Below are positions 17,078-25,865 of a DNA stretch of 46,689 nt, piece after piece. This DNA is from Clostridia bacterium (GTDB lineage: Bacteria; Bacillota; Clostridia; Christensenellales; Borkfalkiaceae): contig JAJQAJ010000075.1 of the NCBI GenBank assembly GCA_021203865.1, positions 1 through 46,689 on the forward strand, given 5' to 3'. Within the stretch, counting starts at the first letter, position 1; the number at the start of each line of letters is the position of its first letter. The notes beneath the pieces were generated by a model. That model had not been told where the DNA came from. It saw only the letters and a list, made by a program, of their open reading frames with translations, and did no database searches. The translations under genes and the position numbers were made by a program.

Positions 17078-18460
17078 ATGTTTTCGACAAACAGCGAGTG
17101 GCTTGAAAACGAGATGATGGACGTAGTCCGCCTTTTCGGCGCGGAAGGGGAGGACATCGTTCATTATTTTTCATATTCGGAAGGCACATTTTATAACTGC
17201 GTGAGTGTGCGTGGGGAGTTCTATGATTTCGAGGAAAAAGAAAAAGACATAGATGGCGACGAAGAATTCAGACGTTTCGCGAAAAGATACGCGAAGCTCG
17301 CAGTCTATAAGGTGCTGTCCGGGCTTCTGGACGTCTCCTATCCCTGGGGCGCGCTCACGGGCATAAGACCCACGAAGATGGCGTACGCCGAAAAAGCCGC
17401 CGGAAGGGATTTTAAACCGCTCTTTTCAAAGCTCATGGTATCCGACGCGAACGCGAAAATGGTAGGTGAGGTTTTAGACTCCCAGAGCGGCCTTTACGAA
17501 AGAAACTTTCACAACGGGGCGGACATATTTGTGTCCGTGCCTTTTTGCCCCACGAAATGTGAATACTGTTCGTTTGTCACCGCGCCTTTGAAAAACACCG
17601 CGCAGTATGTCGAGCCTTATGTCGACTCGCTTCTAAAAGAGATTGGCGACCTTTCATCATACGTGGGAAAGATAAATTCGGTGTATGTTGGAGGCGGCAC
17701 TCCGTTCACGCTTTCCGAGGGCGACCTCAACAGGGTGCTTTTTGCGTGTGAAAAGCTCTCTCACGGGGCGGAGTTCACGGTCGAGGCGGGGCGGCCCGAC
17801 ACTTTCACGAGGGAAAAACTCAAAATATGTAAAGACCACGGAGTCACGAGGATGTGCGTCAATCCGCAGAGCTTTTCCGACAAAACATTGGAGGCGATAG
17901 GGAGAAAACACACCGCGAATGACACCCTGGATGCGTACGCCATGGCAAGGGACGTGGGGTTTGACATAAATCTTGACCTTATAGCGGGGCTTTTCGGCGA
18001 AACGCTGGAGGAGTTTTCAGAAAGTGTCGAAAAAGCCGCGAATCTCGCGCCCGAAAACATCACCGTCCATTCGCTGTGCTTAAAATCCGGCGCGAAACTC
18101 AAAGAAAACGTCAAAAGGCTGGATATACCCGAAATAGACGCCATGATATCTTTTTCGCGCGAAAGGCTCGAATCCTCCGGATACCGTCCCTATTATTTAT
18201 ACAGGCAGAAATATCAGGCCGGCGGGAACGAGAACGTCGGCTGGTGCCTTGAGGGCAAGGCGTGCGTCTATAACGTGGACGTCATGGAGGAGATATGCGA
18301 CAACGTCGCCGTGGGCGCGAACGCCATATCGAAGAGAGTTTTCGAAGACGGAAGAATAGAAAGACTGCCCACCCCGAAGGACGTCAAGACGTACCTCGAA
18401 AAGGCGCCTTCCATAATTGAAAAAAGAAGGAATTTTTTTCTCACGGATGACGCGTGTTAA
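17078..18460 (+). CDS. hemZ: HemZ, coproporphyrinogen dehydrogenase-like radical SAM enzyme
   Basis: HemZ is a radical SAM protein of the oxygen-independent coproporphyrinogen III oxidase group. Over 460 residues, the N-terminal domain has the clostridial HemZ block YPWGALTGIRPTKMAY. The radical SAM core begins VSVPFCPTKCEYCSF (cluster ligands CxxxCxxC), followed by VYVGGGTP and the later GLFGETLEEF region. The ATG directly follows the stop of the hydrolase gene. Whether it acts in heme synthesis here is uncertain, as no other heme gene is in the window. Confidence 0.9.
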   Translation: MFSTNSEWLENEMMDVVRLFGAEGEDIVHYFSYSEGTFYNCVSVRGEFYDFEEKEKDIDGDEEFRRFAKRYAKLAVYKVLSGLLDVSYPWGALTGIRPTKMAYAEKAAGRDFKPLFSKLMVSDANAKMVGEVLDSQSGLYERNFHNGADIFVSVPFCPTKCEYCSFVTAPLKNTAQYVEPYVDSLLKEIGDLSSYVGKINSVYVGGGTPFTLSEGDLNRVLFACEKLSHGAEFTVEAGRPDTFTREKLKICKDHGVTRMCVNPQSFSDKTLEAIGRKHTANDTLDAYAMARDVGFDINLDLIAGLFGETLEEFSESVEKAANLAPENITVHSLCLKSGAKLKENVKRLDIPEIDAMISFSRERLESSGYRPYYLYRQKYQAGGNENVGWCLEGKACVYNVDVMEEICDNVAVGANAISKRVFEDGRIERLPTPKDVKTYLEKAPSIIEKRRNFFLTDDAC

Positions 18461-18667
18461 AAATTTGCGGTTAAAATTAACCATCAGGAAGCAATCGTCG
18501 TTGAAAAGTGAGTTGATTTCCTGCTGAACGTGTCATGTCGGCTGATTTGTGTGCGCCGTTCACCGATTTTTATGGCCTTATCCGCTCTTTGAATCGGGGT
18601 TACACTTTAAAGCCGACGTCGGCTTAAAGCTCTAACTATAATTTCACTCTATCATTAAAAAGCCGGT
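18461..18667. other. intergenic region with two palindromes
   Basis: No coding sequence is supported here. GGTTAA-AA-TTAACC (18469-18482) lies just after hemZ and is at best a weak terminator. A perfect 14-bp palindrome AGCCGACGTCGGCT (18611-18624), framed by TTTAA and TAAAG, lies about 45 bases ahead of the DUF1703 promoter and is a candidate protein-binding site. Confidence 0.5.
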
Positions 18668-18696
18668 TTGACCTCATTTTTCAGATGTGGTATCAT
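18668..18696 (+). promoter_or_regulatory. promoter of the DUF1703 gene
   Basis: -35 TTGACC (18668-18673), 17-base spacer, extended -10 TGG-TATCAT (-10 at 18691-18696). Very similar elements precede the third DUF1703 copy and lipoprotein C. Confidence 0.75.
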
Positions 18697-18728
18697 AAAT
18701 ACGGAAGTAAGTGAGGAGAAATATCTTT

Positions 18729-20456
18729 ATGGCCATAAGTAAAGACGGAAGAGAGTTTTCTTTGGACTGTGATTTCGTAAACATCGTTTCAAATTGTTAT
18801 TTCGTGGACAAGTCTCTTTTTCTGAGAGATTTGATAGATGGTTACCCCAATCATCCCTCCATGCTTTTTACTCGTCCGAGGAGGTTCGGCAAATCTTTGA
18901 ACATCTCCATGTTGCAGACTTTTTTTGAAAAGACGGACGAGGACAATTCTATATATTTCAAAAACCTCGAAATTTGGAAGTGCGGGGAGAAATATACGTC
19001 CGAGCAGGGGAAGTATCCGGTCATTTATCTGGATTTCAAAGAATGTGAAAGCGACACGTTTGAAGGAACCATGACCGTCATAAAAGACACATTGGCGGTC
19101 GAGTTTGCGCGGCACAAAGAATTGGGAAGAAGCAGGCGAGTTGAAAGAGCACATGACCGGAAGATTTACAAAAAGATCACCGAAATGAACGCGGACGCCG
19201 ACGAGCTTAAAAAATCGCTTTCTCTTCTTTGCAGAATGCTCTATGCGCATCACGGGGTCAAGCCCATAATACTCATCGACGAATATGACGTGCCCATTCA
19301 GAACGCCTATGAACACAAATTTTATGCCGAAATGACGAGCTTTTTCAGAGATTTTCTCTCCGCGGGTCTTAAGGTGAACAAAGATTTGCACTTTGCCGTC
19401 ATAACGGGGGCCATGCGGATAGCCAAGGCGAGCATATTCACGGGGCTCAACAATTTGGGTGTGTATTCCGTGTTGGACGACAAATACAGTCAATATTTTG
19501 GTTTTACAAAAGATGAAATAATAAAAATCCTGGATGATTTCGGCCATCCTGAAAAATTCGATGAAATATGCGAGTGGTACGACGGATATCATTTCGGAAA
19601 AACCGACATATTCAACCCCTGGTCGGTTTCCCGGTATTTCATTGAGGATTTCACACCCGCCAGATACTGGCTGAACTCGTCCGGAAACACAATAATAAAA
19701 GAGCTCCTCAAAAATCCCACCGAAAAAGATGTGGATATGCTTCGGGGGCTTTTGAATGACGTTCCCATAACCGGTGACATAAGTGAGGAAATCTCCTACG
19801 GAGATTTGAATATGACGGTTGGCGACAGTCGGAGTGCGATTTACAGCGTCATGCTCGCGACCGGGTATCTCACGGCGGAATACACCCAACTCGGATTCAG
19901 ACACTATGTCATCCCAAACGAAGAGGTAAAAAAAATATACAGGGATGAAATAATCACGCATATCTGGGGAGGCGAAGGCAAAGGATTCGCGAAGAATTTC
20001 AAAGAAGCTCTCGCATCCAGAGACGCAAAAATGCTGGAAGAAGTCATGAAAGACGCGCTTGGCGCTTCGGTGAGCGGTTTCGACCTTCCCAAGAAAATTC
20101 ATGAAGACACCCCGGAAGAGAAGATATACATGGAAAAACCATATCACACCTTTGTGGAGGGATTTAGCTTTGCCATAGACGACGTGTACATGGTCCGCTC
20201 CAACGAGGAGTCGGGACTCGGAAGATTCGATATCGCCTATCTTCCCAGGAACATATCCGGAATATATCCCGGGGTCATCATAGAATTTGAGGTGGCGACT
20301 TCAAAGGAGAGGATGAACCCTGAGGCCGAAGAAGCACTAAGCCAGATAGACGACAAAATGTATGACGCGAAACTTCTCGACGCAGGGGTCAAAAGGATCG
20401 ACAAATACGCCATGGTGTTTTACGGGAAAGAAGTCAAAGTAGTCAAAAAGGCTTAA
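18729..20456 (+). CDS. AAA-ATPase-like/DUF1703 protein with PD-(D/E)XK-type C-terminus
   Basis: This is the complete copy, 575 residues. The N-terminal ATPase has a Walker A variant RPRRFGKS (49-56) and Walker B ILIDEYD (Asp184, Glu185). The C-terminal region has the nuclease fold elements GRFDIAYL (Asp501), then IIEFEV, where Glu519 and Glu521 form ExE in place of the usual ExK, then AEEALSQIDDKMY and a final strand YAMVFYGKE. I use ATG 18729 because AGGAGA (18714-18719) precedes it and because the third copy begins with the matching MALTKDGRGFS; an in-frame GTG at 18711 lies upstream of that ribosome site. The family occurs in many anaerobes, often in several copies; its function is not established, and links to DNA or mobile elements are conjecture. 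Confidence 0.88.
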   Translation: MAISKDGREFSLDCDFVNIVSNCYFVDKSLFLRDLIDGYPNHPSMLFTRPRRFGKSLNISMLQTFFEKTDEDNSIYFKNLEIWKCGEKYTSEQGKYPVIYLDFKECESDTFEGTMTVIKDTLAVEFARHKELGRSRRVERAHDRKIYKKITEMNADADELKKSLSLLCRMLYAHHGVKPIILIDEYDVPIQNAYEHKFYAEMTSFFRDFLSAGLKVNKDLHFAVITGAMRIAKASIFTGLNNLGVYSVLDDKYSQYFGFTKDEIIKILDDFGHPEKFDEICEWYDGYHFGKTDIFNPWSVSRYFIEDFTPARYWLNSSGNTIIKELLKNPTEKDVDMLRGLLNDVPITGDISEEISYGDLNMTVGDSRSAIYSVMLATGYLTAEYTQLGFRHYVIPNEEVKKIYRDEIITHIWGGEGKGFAKNFKEALASRDAKMLEEVMKDALGASVSGFDLPKKIHEDTPEEKIYMEKPYHTFVEGFSFAIDDVYMVRSNEESGLGRFDIAYLPRNISGIYPGVIIEFEVATSKERMNPEAEEALSQIDDKMYDAKLLDAGVKRIDKYAMVFYGKEVKVVKKA

Positions 20457-20494
20457 TGAGGGCTCCACAGACAAGAAAATAAAATGCTTTCTGA

Positions 20495-20522
20495 CCGGGA
20501 CGGTGTTCCCGGCCGCCTTTCT
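20495..20522 (+). terminator. probable terminator after the DUF1703 gene
   Basis: CCGGGA/TCCCGG stem around CGGTGT, followed by CCGCCTTTCT. The stem is short and the T tract is broken, so efficiency is doubtful. From here to the rpsO promoter (20523-20673) I see nothing I can call. Confidence 0.45.
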
Positions 20523-20673
20523 GTTGAAGGGAATGAAATGATTTGGAGAACGAAACGGGGAAAAATATGAAAAGTGTGGCGCTTTTGGCAAACCCGCCGC
20601 GGAAGAACGAAAGACGCCGCCGCCGCCTGATGTGAGTGCGCTCTCAAACCTTACTTTTGCGGCCTAAAATAAT

Positions 20674-20702
20674 TTGTCTTTTTTGAAATATTATGTCATA
20701 AT
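20674..20702 (+). promoter_or_regulatory. rpsO promoter
   Basis: -35 TTGTCT (20674-20679), 17-base spacer, extended -10 TGT-CATAAT (-10 at 20697-20702). Confidence 0.6.
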
Positions 20703-20708
20703 ATCGTA

Positions 20709-20848
20709 GCGTCGTGTGGGACGGGAGGTTTCCGCGGCGTCACATGCTGACAGGGAATCTCAGGTTCCCGGCAAATTACGTTTTTCAAAGGACTTCGATT
20801 CAAGCGGGCTTCTTTGATATGCGCGAATGTTTCCACGGAGGGAAAATA
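20709..20848 (+). promoter_or_regulatory. structured leader of rpsO, possible S15 autoregulatory RNA
   Basis: The rpsO leader is about 140 bases, long for a single small gene. It can fold: TGTG(GG)ACG pairs with CGTCACA (about 20714-20742), and GGGAA pairs with TTCCC (about 20755-20771). Ribosomal protein S15 represses its own mRNA through leader structures in several bacteria, and these structures vary between phyla. I did not match this leader to a described class. Confidence 0.4.
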
Positions 20849-21103
20849 ATGGACAAACAGGAAATCATCGCCAAATACGGCAGGTCGGAGAACGACACCG
20901 GTTCTCCCGAGGTGCAGATAGCGCTTTTGACGGAGCGTATCAACCATCTCAATGAGCATCTCAAGATTCACAAGCACGACAATCACAGCCGCAGGGGGCT
21001 TTTGAAGATGGTCGGCCGCAGACGCGGACTTTTGGATTATCTCAAAAGCAAGGATATCGAAAGATACCGTGCCATTGTCGCCGCCTTGAAGCTGAGAAAA
21101 TAA
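20849..21103 (+). CDS. rpsO: 30S ribosomal protein S15
   Basis: The 84-residue S15 binds 16S rRNA early in small-subunit assembly. The conserved blocks [18 protein letters not shown] and HNSRRGLL-like [17 protein letters not shown] are present. An in-frame reading extends far upstream (to 20714), but ATG 20849 is correct: it has GGAGGG just ahead, the protein then begins [11 protein letters not shown], and the length is normal. It is followed by a terminator and then pnp, a common bacterial order. Confidence 0.97.
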   Translation: MDKQEIIAKYGRSENDTGSPEVQIALLTERINHLNEHLKIHKHDNHSRRGLLKMVGRRRGLLDYLKSKDIERYRAIVAALKLRK

Positions 21104-21109
21104 CGCGTG

Positions 21110-21132
21110 GAGCGGCGCTGCCGCTCTTTTCT
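21110..21132 (+). terminator. terminator between rpsO and pnp
   Basis: GAGCGGC/GCCGCTC, 7 bp, loop GCT, then TTTTCTATTT. It probably lets part of the transcripts continue into pnp, since I see no strong separate pnp promoter in the remaining 35 bases. Confidence 0.8.
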
Positions 21133-21169
21133 ATTTGGAATATAAGTAAAGTCAGAGAAGGACAGAGAA

Positions 21170-23266
21170 ATGACAGAAAGTTACAGGGAGTTCACGCTCA
21201 CCATCGGAGGACGGGACGTGACAATTGAGACGGGCAAATACGCCGAACAAGCCAACGGTGCCTGCGTCGTGCGCTGCGGGGAGACCGCCGTGCTCGTCAC
21301 CGTGTGCATGTCGGAAAAACCCAGGGAGGGTCTTGATTTCTTTCCCCTCCAGGTCGACTACGAAGAGAAGATGTATTCCGTGGGGAAGATTCCCGGCGGG
21401 TTCAAAAGGAGGGAGGGGAGAGCGAGCGACAAGGCCATCCTCACGGCGCGTCTCATAGACAGACCGCTTCGTCCTCTTTTCCCCAAGGGACTTTACAACG
21501 ACGTCACCGTCATAGCGCAGGCCATATCGGTTGAGCCCGACATATCACCCGAACCTCTCGCGATGATAGGTTCTTCCGTTGCACTTTCCATATCGGACAT
21601 TCCCTGGGCGGGCCCCACGGGTTCTGTCGTGGTCGGCATGGTTGACGGAAAATACGTCATTAACCCGGACCTTTCGCAAAGGCAAAAAAGCGACATCCAC
21701 CTAAATCTCGCGGGATCCCGCGATGCCATTCTCATGATAGAGGCCGGCGCGAACGAAGTCACCAACGAGGAGATGGTCGGCGCCATAATGTTCGGCCAGG
21801 AAGAGATATCAAAAATATGCGCGTACATCGAGGACGTCATAGTTCCCGCGGTCGGGAAAACCAAGCTCGAAATGGAGCTTTACCATGTTCCCGAAGAACT
21901 TGACGCGGCGGTCCGCGAGTTTGCCTCTTCCAAAATCGAATGGGCTGTTGACACGATTGTCAGGGTGGAAAGGGAAGAAAGACAGGCGGAGGTTGAGAAG
22001 GAGACTTTGGAGCACTTTGCCGAAATCTATCCCGACAGTGAAAAGGAAATAAAGGACAGCCTTTACTACATAACGAAAGAGAAGGTGCGCCAGAAGGTGT
22101 ATGACACCGGCATACGTCCCGACGGCAGAACTTTGACAGAGGTTCGTCCCATATGGTGCGAAAGGAGCGTCCTTCCGAGAGTCCACGGCAGCGCCGTGTT
22201 CACGAGGGGACAGACCCAGACTTTGACGACGTGCACGCTCGGCATGCTCACCGACGCGCAGCGTCTTGAAGGTCTTGATGAGGAGACCTCCAAAAGATAC
22301 ATGCATCAGTACAACTTCCCCGGATATTCCACGGGGGAGGCAAAAAGTCTCAAATCCCCCGGAAGGCGCGAGATAGGCCACGGTGCGCTCGCGGAAAGAG
22401 CACTTCTTCCCGTCATTCCCTCCGAGGACGATTTCCCTTACGCCATAAGGGTGGTCAACGACATCATGTCTTCCAACGGCTCTTCGTCCATGGCCTCCGT
22501 ATGCGGTTCGACCATGGCGCTCATGGACGCCGGTGTGCCCATAAAGGCACCTGTCGCGGGGGTGGCGATGGGACTTATGAAAAACGCCGAAAACGGTGAT
22601 TACAGGGTTCTCACCGACATCCAGGGCCTTGAGGACTTTCTGGGCGACATGGACTTCAAAGTCGCCGGCACCGCGAAGGGCATCACCGCCATACAGATGG
22701 ACATAAAGATAAAGGGCATAGACGACAACATCATGCTGACCGCCATAAACCAGGCGAACGAGGCGAGACAGTTCATACTCTCGAAGATGCTCGAATGCGT
22801 GCCCGAAGTGTCGCCTCAGCTTTCCAAATACGCGCCGAAGATCATATTCTTTGAGATTGATCCTGACAAGATTGGCGACGTCATCGGCAAACAGGGGAGC
22901 GTCATAAAGAAGATAATGGAGGAGACGGAGACCGAGATCGAGTTCAATGACGACGACAGCGGAAAAGGTTACATCTCAACGATAGGTCCCATAGAGAACG
23001 CCGAGAGGGCAAAAGAAATAATCCTCTCCATCGTCAGGGAGCCCGTGGTCGGCGATATGTACATAGGCGAAGTCACGAGGATAATAAAATTCGGCGCCTT
23101 CGTCGAGTTCGCGCCCGGGAAAGAGGGGATGATTCACATCTCCAAACTTGGGTCTAAACGTGTCGAAAAAGTCGAGGACGTCCTCAACATCGGTGACAGT
23201 TGCAAAGTCGAAATAATAAACATCGGCGAGAAGGGCATAGACCTCAAACTTCTCAAAAAAATGTGA
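21170..23266 (+). CDS. pnp: polyribonucleotide nucleotidyltransferase (PNPase)
   Basis: PNPase degrades RNA 3' to 5' by phosphorolysis and acts in mRNA turnover. The 698-residue protein has two RNase PH domains (first with FFPLQVDYEEKMYSVGKIPGG, second with GRREIGHGALAERALLPV), a KH domain (IGDVIGKQGSVIKKI) and a C-terminal S1 domain (GEVTRIIKFGAFVEFAPG, GMIHISKL). Length is standard. The ribosome site is AGAAGGA, eight bases before the ATG. A terminator follows the stop by 13 bases. Confidence 0.98.
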   Translation: MTESYREFTLTIGGRDVTIETGKYAEQANGACVVRCGETAVLVTVCMSEKPREGLDFFPLQVDYEEKMYSVGKIPGGFKRREGRASDKAILTARLIDRPLRPLFPKGLYNDVTVIAQAISVEPDISPEPLAMIGSSVALSISDIPWAGPTGSVVVGMVDGKYVINPDLSQRQKSDIHLNLAGSRDAILMIEAGANEVTNEEMVGAIMFGQEEISKICAYIEDVIVPAVGKTKLEMELYHVPEELDAAVREFASSKIEWAVDTIVRVEREERQAEVEKETLEHFAEIYPDSEKEIKDSLYYITKEKVRQKVYDTGIRPDGRTLTEVRPIWCERSVLPRVHGSAVFTRGQTQTLTTCTLGMLTDAQRLEGLDEETSKRYMHQYNFPGYSTGEAKSLKSPGRREIGHGALAERALLPVIPSEDDFPYAIRVVNDIMSSNGSSSMASVCGSTMALMDAGVPIKAPVAGVAMGLMKNAENGDYRVLTDIQGLEDFLGDMDFKVAGTAKGITAIQMDIKIKGIDDNIMLTAINQANEARQFILSKMLECVPEVSPQLSKYAPKIIFFEIDPDKIGDVIGKQGSVIKKIMEETETEIEFNDDDSGKGYISTIGPIENAERAKEIILSIVREPVVGDMYIGEVTRIIKFGAFVEFAPGKEGMIHISKLGSKRVEKVEDVLNIGDSCKVEIINIGEKGIDLKLLKKM

Positions 23267-23278
23267 AAGCAACCTCGG

Positions 23279-23307
23279 CCGTCCCGCGATATGAGCGGGG
23301 CGGTTTT
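23279..23307 (+). terminator. terminator after pnp
   Basis: CCGTCCCGC/GCGGGGCGG, 9 bp with one G-U pair, loop GATATGA, followed by TTTT. It marks the border between core genes and the accessory region. Confidence 0.8.
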
Positions 23308-23335
23308 GAAAATATCTGAAAATGATGTGGACGTT

Positions 23336-25678
23336 ATGAAAAGAAAAACGGCTTTAAGGACTTTGGCGATTGTGATTTTTTCGACGATTCTTTTCGCGTG
23401 CGTGTCCGGCCTGCTTTTCGGCTGCGGCGGCGGTAAGGACGAAAAAAGAAAGATGACCAACCTCTATTCAGAGGGACTCGACATATACTATCTTCTGGGT
23501 GACGAAATTGATTTCGAAAAAGTGTCGCTCGTCGTCGAATATGAAGGCGGGGTGAGGGAAAATCTCACGAAGAAGGAGTTTGACGTCGAAAAGGCTCAAA
23601 ATCCCGACACTGAGTTCATACTCTACACGGACGGGCTTTACGAAAAAGCTTCGGAAGGCAGGGGGCTCGAAAAGGGCGACTATGACATCTCCTGCGAGGT
23701 CCTTTCCACGGGCGCGAAGGCGGACCTTTTCACATTGACCGTGGGTGACGATTATCTGGATGAGCTCGACGTTCTTCTTTTCAGTGACCCCGAATTTGTG
23801 TCCGTGTACAGGGACAATGTTTCAAACCGCGTGGGAGAGGGTGAGGACAGCTTTATGGACGCGGAGGAGTATTTTGTGGGCGACGACAACGGGTTTGAGT
23901 TCAGACCCGAGCTCACCGTCTACAACCAAAGGACCGACGCGCTTGGGTATTTTTCGTCGTTCAAAGTGGAGACAAAAGTATCGTCTGAGGGTAAGACTCT
24001 CACCGAAAACAATTCACTTGTATCCTACGACGATTTCACTTTCTTTTTTGCCGAGGCGGCCGAAGGAAAGAAGTTCACCCTCGAAATGACTCTCGATGAG
24101 TTCGAGTTTTCCGGTGACAGGACATGTTCTTTTGACGTGACTGTGGCGGACGGATGGAACGTTTTCGACGCGTGTGAGATAGGGAAGATGAACCTTGTAA
24201 GTTCGTCTTTCAATAGGTCCGATTTCGTGACGGGTGACGACTGGAAATCCTGCGGGGTAAACGGGGAAGGATTCCCGATATTTTGGGACCCAGAAGAAGG
24301 TTCTGACGGCGGACTCGTCTATAAAGACGAGGTGAAAATCTGGGAGGATTTCCTCACTGAGAAAGGCGTTGAAATAGGTCCCGTGAACGGTGTCTTTCTT
24401 CACGGCGATATAACGCTCACGAACGATGACATACCGGAAGACTTCGTCATATCGGAAGAGGAGGCGGCACATTTCGGGTGCGACTATGACGAGATGATAG
24501 GCTCGCTTCGCGACTACGTCATGCTCTATGAAAAGAACGTCGAGGAAGATTTCGTCTTCAACGGCAACTTTTTCACGATAGACTGTTCCGGGCTCAAATG
24601 GGGAATGACGCACACCGAGCTTGAAGACGACCTTGAATACTATCCGGAAAATTACAGCGGCAAATATTCCGCGTCCAACTCTGTCCTTTTTTCTTTTCAG
24701 GGACTCACCGACATAAGCACGCCGGCTGGGGAGCGGCACACCGTCGTGATGAAAAACGTCAGTGTCAAGGGCAACGCCATAGATAGGAATGAGACGGAGG
24801 GCAAGGCCGCGGGAGGACTTCGTTTCCTCCATTCGAGAAGTTCTAGGACGGTCGTCGAAAACTCCGTCGTGAGGGAGTTTCTGTACGGTTTTCAGTCGAC
24901 AAACTCGGATCACTCGTTCACCAACCTCACGCTTGACGGTGTCAAAATATACGACAGCTACTATTCGGCGGTATATGTCGCGACTTCCGCGGAGAACGAG
25001 ATAAAAAATTCAGAGATAAGCCGCGCGGGCGGGCCGGCGATAAGGTCTCTAAGCTCCGTAGACAAAATTAACGATGACGGAGACGCCGTGAACTACGAAG
25101 CCGGGGTGACGCTCGATGAAAGCACCACGGTCACCAACTTCGTTGACGGCACAGAGGCTTGGTTCGTCATAAACGACGCGGGAGCGGTCGCGACCTACAT
25201 AAATCTCGTTGACCTCATATTCATGGGCGTGTTTAAAAAGACGGTGACGGACGACGACGGGAAGATAAACCTTATCTACATGTCATTCGCGGACGGTCTT
25301 TTCGACGCCGAGCAGCATTACATGAACAGTGTTTTCAGTTACGGCGACGCCGTCCCCTTCGTGTATAACGAATCGACGATAACGGGCGAAAAAAACACAC
25401 TCGGCGATTTCGGCGGTGACACGTCTTTGTTTAACGCCGCGAAGACCAACTATTACATAGACAATTACGACGCTCTCATCCCGGCGGTGTTTGAAACAAA
25501 CCTCGGCACCATCTTCGCCATGGACAACGGCATGACCGGCATGTACGACCCCAAGCTTTTGGTGGAAGGTGGTGAGGCCTCACCGCTCGACCTCACGGCG
25601 GACGACAATGTGCTCTGCCTTTACTACAAAATGGGCTCCGCCGGTTTTTCAATAGTCGTCGACATGTACGACCTTTGA
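23336..25678 (+). CDS. surface lipoprotein A, Ig-like plus beta-helix family
   Basis: The 780-residue protein starts with a lipoprotein signal peptide (MKRK, hydrophobic core, lipobox LFG-Cys30), so it is likely anchored on the outer face of the membrane. Residues about 35-130 read as an Ig-like strand set of the kind found in bacterial Ig-like group 3 domains (YxxGdEIDFEKVSLVVEY). A middle beta domain has VGDDNGFEFRPEL and VADGWNV. From about 370 comes the family core NGVFLHGDI, IPEDFVIS, YDEMIGSLRDY and the NGNFFTIDCSGLKW block. Short repeating strands (about 450-600) suggest a right-handed parallel beta-helix. I use ATG 23336; an in-frame ATG at 23291 lies inside the pnp terminator. I see neither a strong ribosome site nor a clear promoter. 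The function is unknown. Confidence 0.8.
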   Translation: MKRKTALRTLAIVIFSTILFACVSGLLFGCGGGKDEKRKMTNLYSEGLDIYYLLGDEIDFEKVSLVVEYEGGVRENLTKKEFDVEKAQNPDTEFILYTDGLYEKASEGRGLEKGDYDISCEVLSTGAKADLFTLTVGDDYLDELDVLLFSDPEFVSVYRDNVSNRVGEGEDSFMDAEEYFVGDDNGFEFRPELTVYNQRTDALGYFSSFKVETKVSSEGKTLTENNSLVSYDDFTFFFAEAAEGKKFTLEMTLDEFEFSGDRTCSFDVTVADGWNVFDACEIGKMNLVSSSFNRSDFVTGDDWKSCGVNGEGFPIFWDPEEGSDGGLVYKDEVKIWEDFLTEKGVEIGPVNGVFLHGDITLTNDDIPEDFVISEEEAAHFGCDYDEMIGSLRDYVMLYEKNVEEDFVFNGNFFTIDCSGLKWGMTHTELEDDLEYYPENYSGKYSASNSVLFSFQGLTDISTPAGERHTVVMKNVSVKGNAIDRNETEGKAAGGLRFLHSRSSRTVVENSVVREFLYGFQSTNSDHSFTNLTLDGVKIYDSYYSAVYVATSAENEIKNSEISRAGGPAIRSLSSVDKINDDGDAVNYEAGVTLDESTTVTNFVDGTEAWFVINDAGAVATYINLVDLIFMGVFKKTVTDDDGKINLIYMSFADGLFDAEQHYMNSVFSYGDAVPFVYNESTITGEKNTLGDFGGDTSLFNAAKTNYYIDNYDALIPAVFETNLGTIFAMDNGMTGMYDPKLLVEGGEASPLDLTADDNVLCLYYKMGSAGFSIVVDMYDL

Positions 25679-25698
25679 TTCAGAAATCAACTTATTTC

Positions 25699-25728
25699 CG
25701 CTCCCGCGTGTTTTTGCGGGAGCGTTTT
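25699..25728 (+). terminator. terminator after lipoprotein A
   Basis: CGCTCCCGC/GCGGGAGCG, perfect 9-bp stem, loop GTGTTTTT, then TTTTG. Confidence 0.9.
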
Positions 25729-25787
25729 GTCACATAAATTTCACAAAATCGCCATCATGTATTTTAGCCGAGTTTTGGGTGTATGGT

Positions 25788-25816
25788 TTGACCGGCGACG
25801 CTTTTTTTTATACAAT
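25788..25816 (+). promoter_or_regulatory. promoter of lipoprotein B
   Basis: -35 TTGACC (25788-25793), 17-base T-rich spacer, -10 TACAAT (25811-25816). The gene starts 50 bases downstream with AAGGTGA as ribosome site. Confidence 0.8.
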
Positions 25817-25865
25817 ATTATAGATACAGACATTTTCTAAATAAAGTTTTTAAGGTGAGACACTT

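Noticed and set aside
20714-20848. N-terminal extension of S15
   Set aside because: The extension has no resemblance to S15. The ATG at 20849 has a good ribosome site and gives the normal protein; the upstream part is the leader RNA that happens to be open.
23291-23335. Upstream in-frame ATG for lipoprotein A
   Set aside because: It lies inside the loop of the pnp terminator, has no ribosome site, and would put 15 polar residues before a normal lipoprotein signal peptide.
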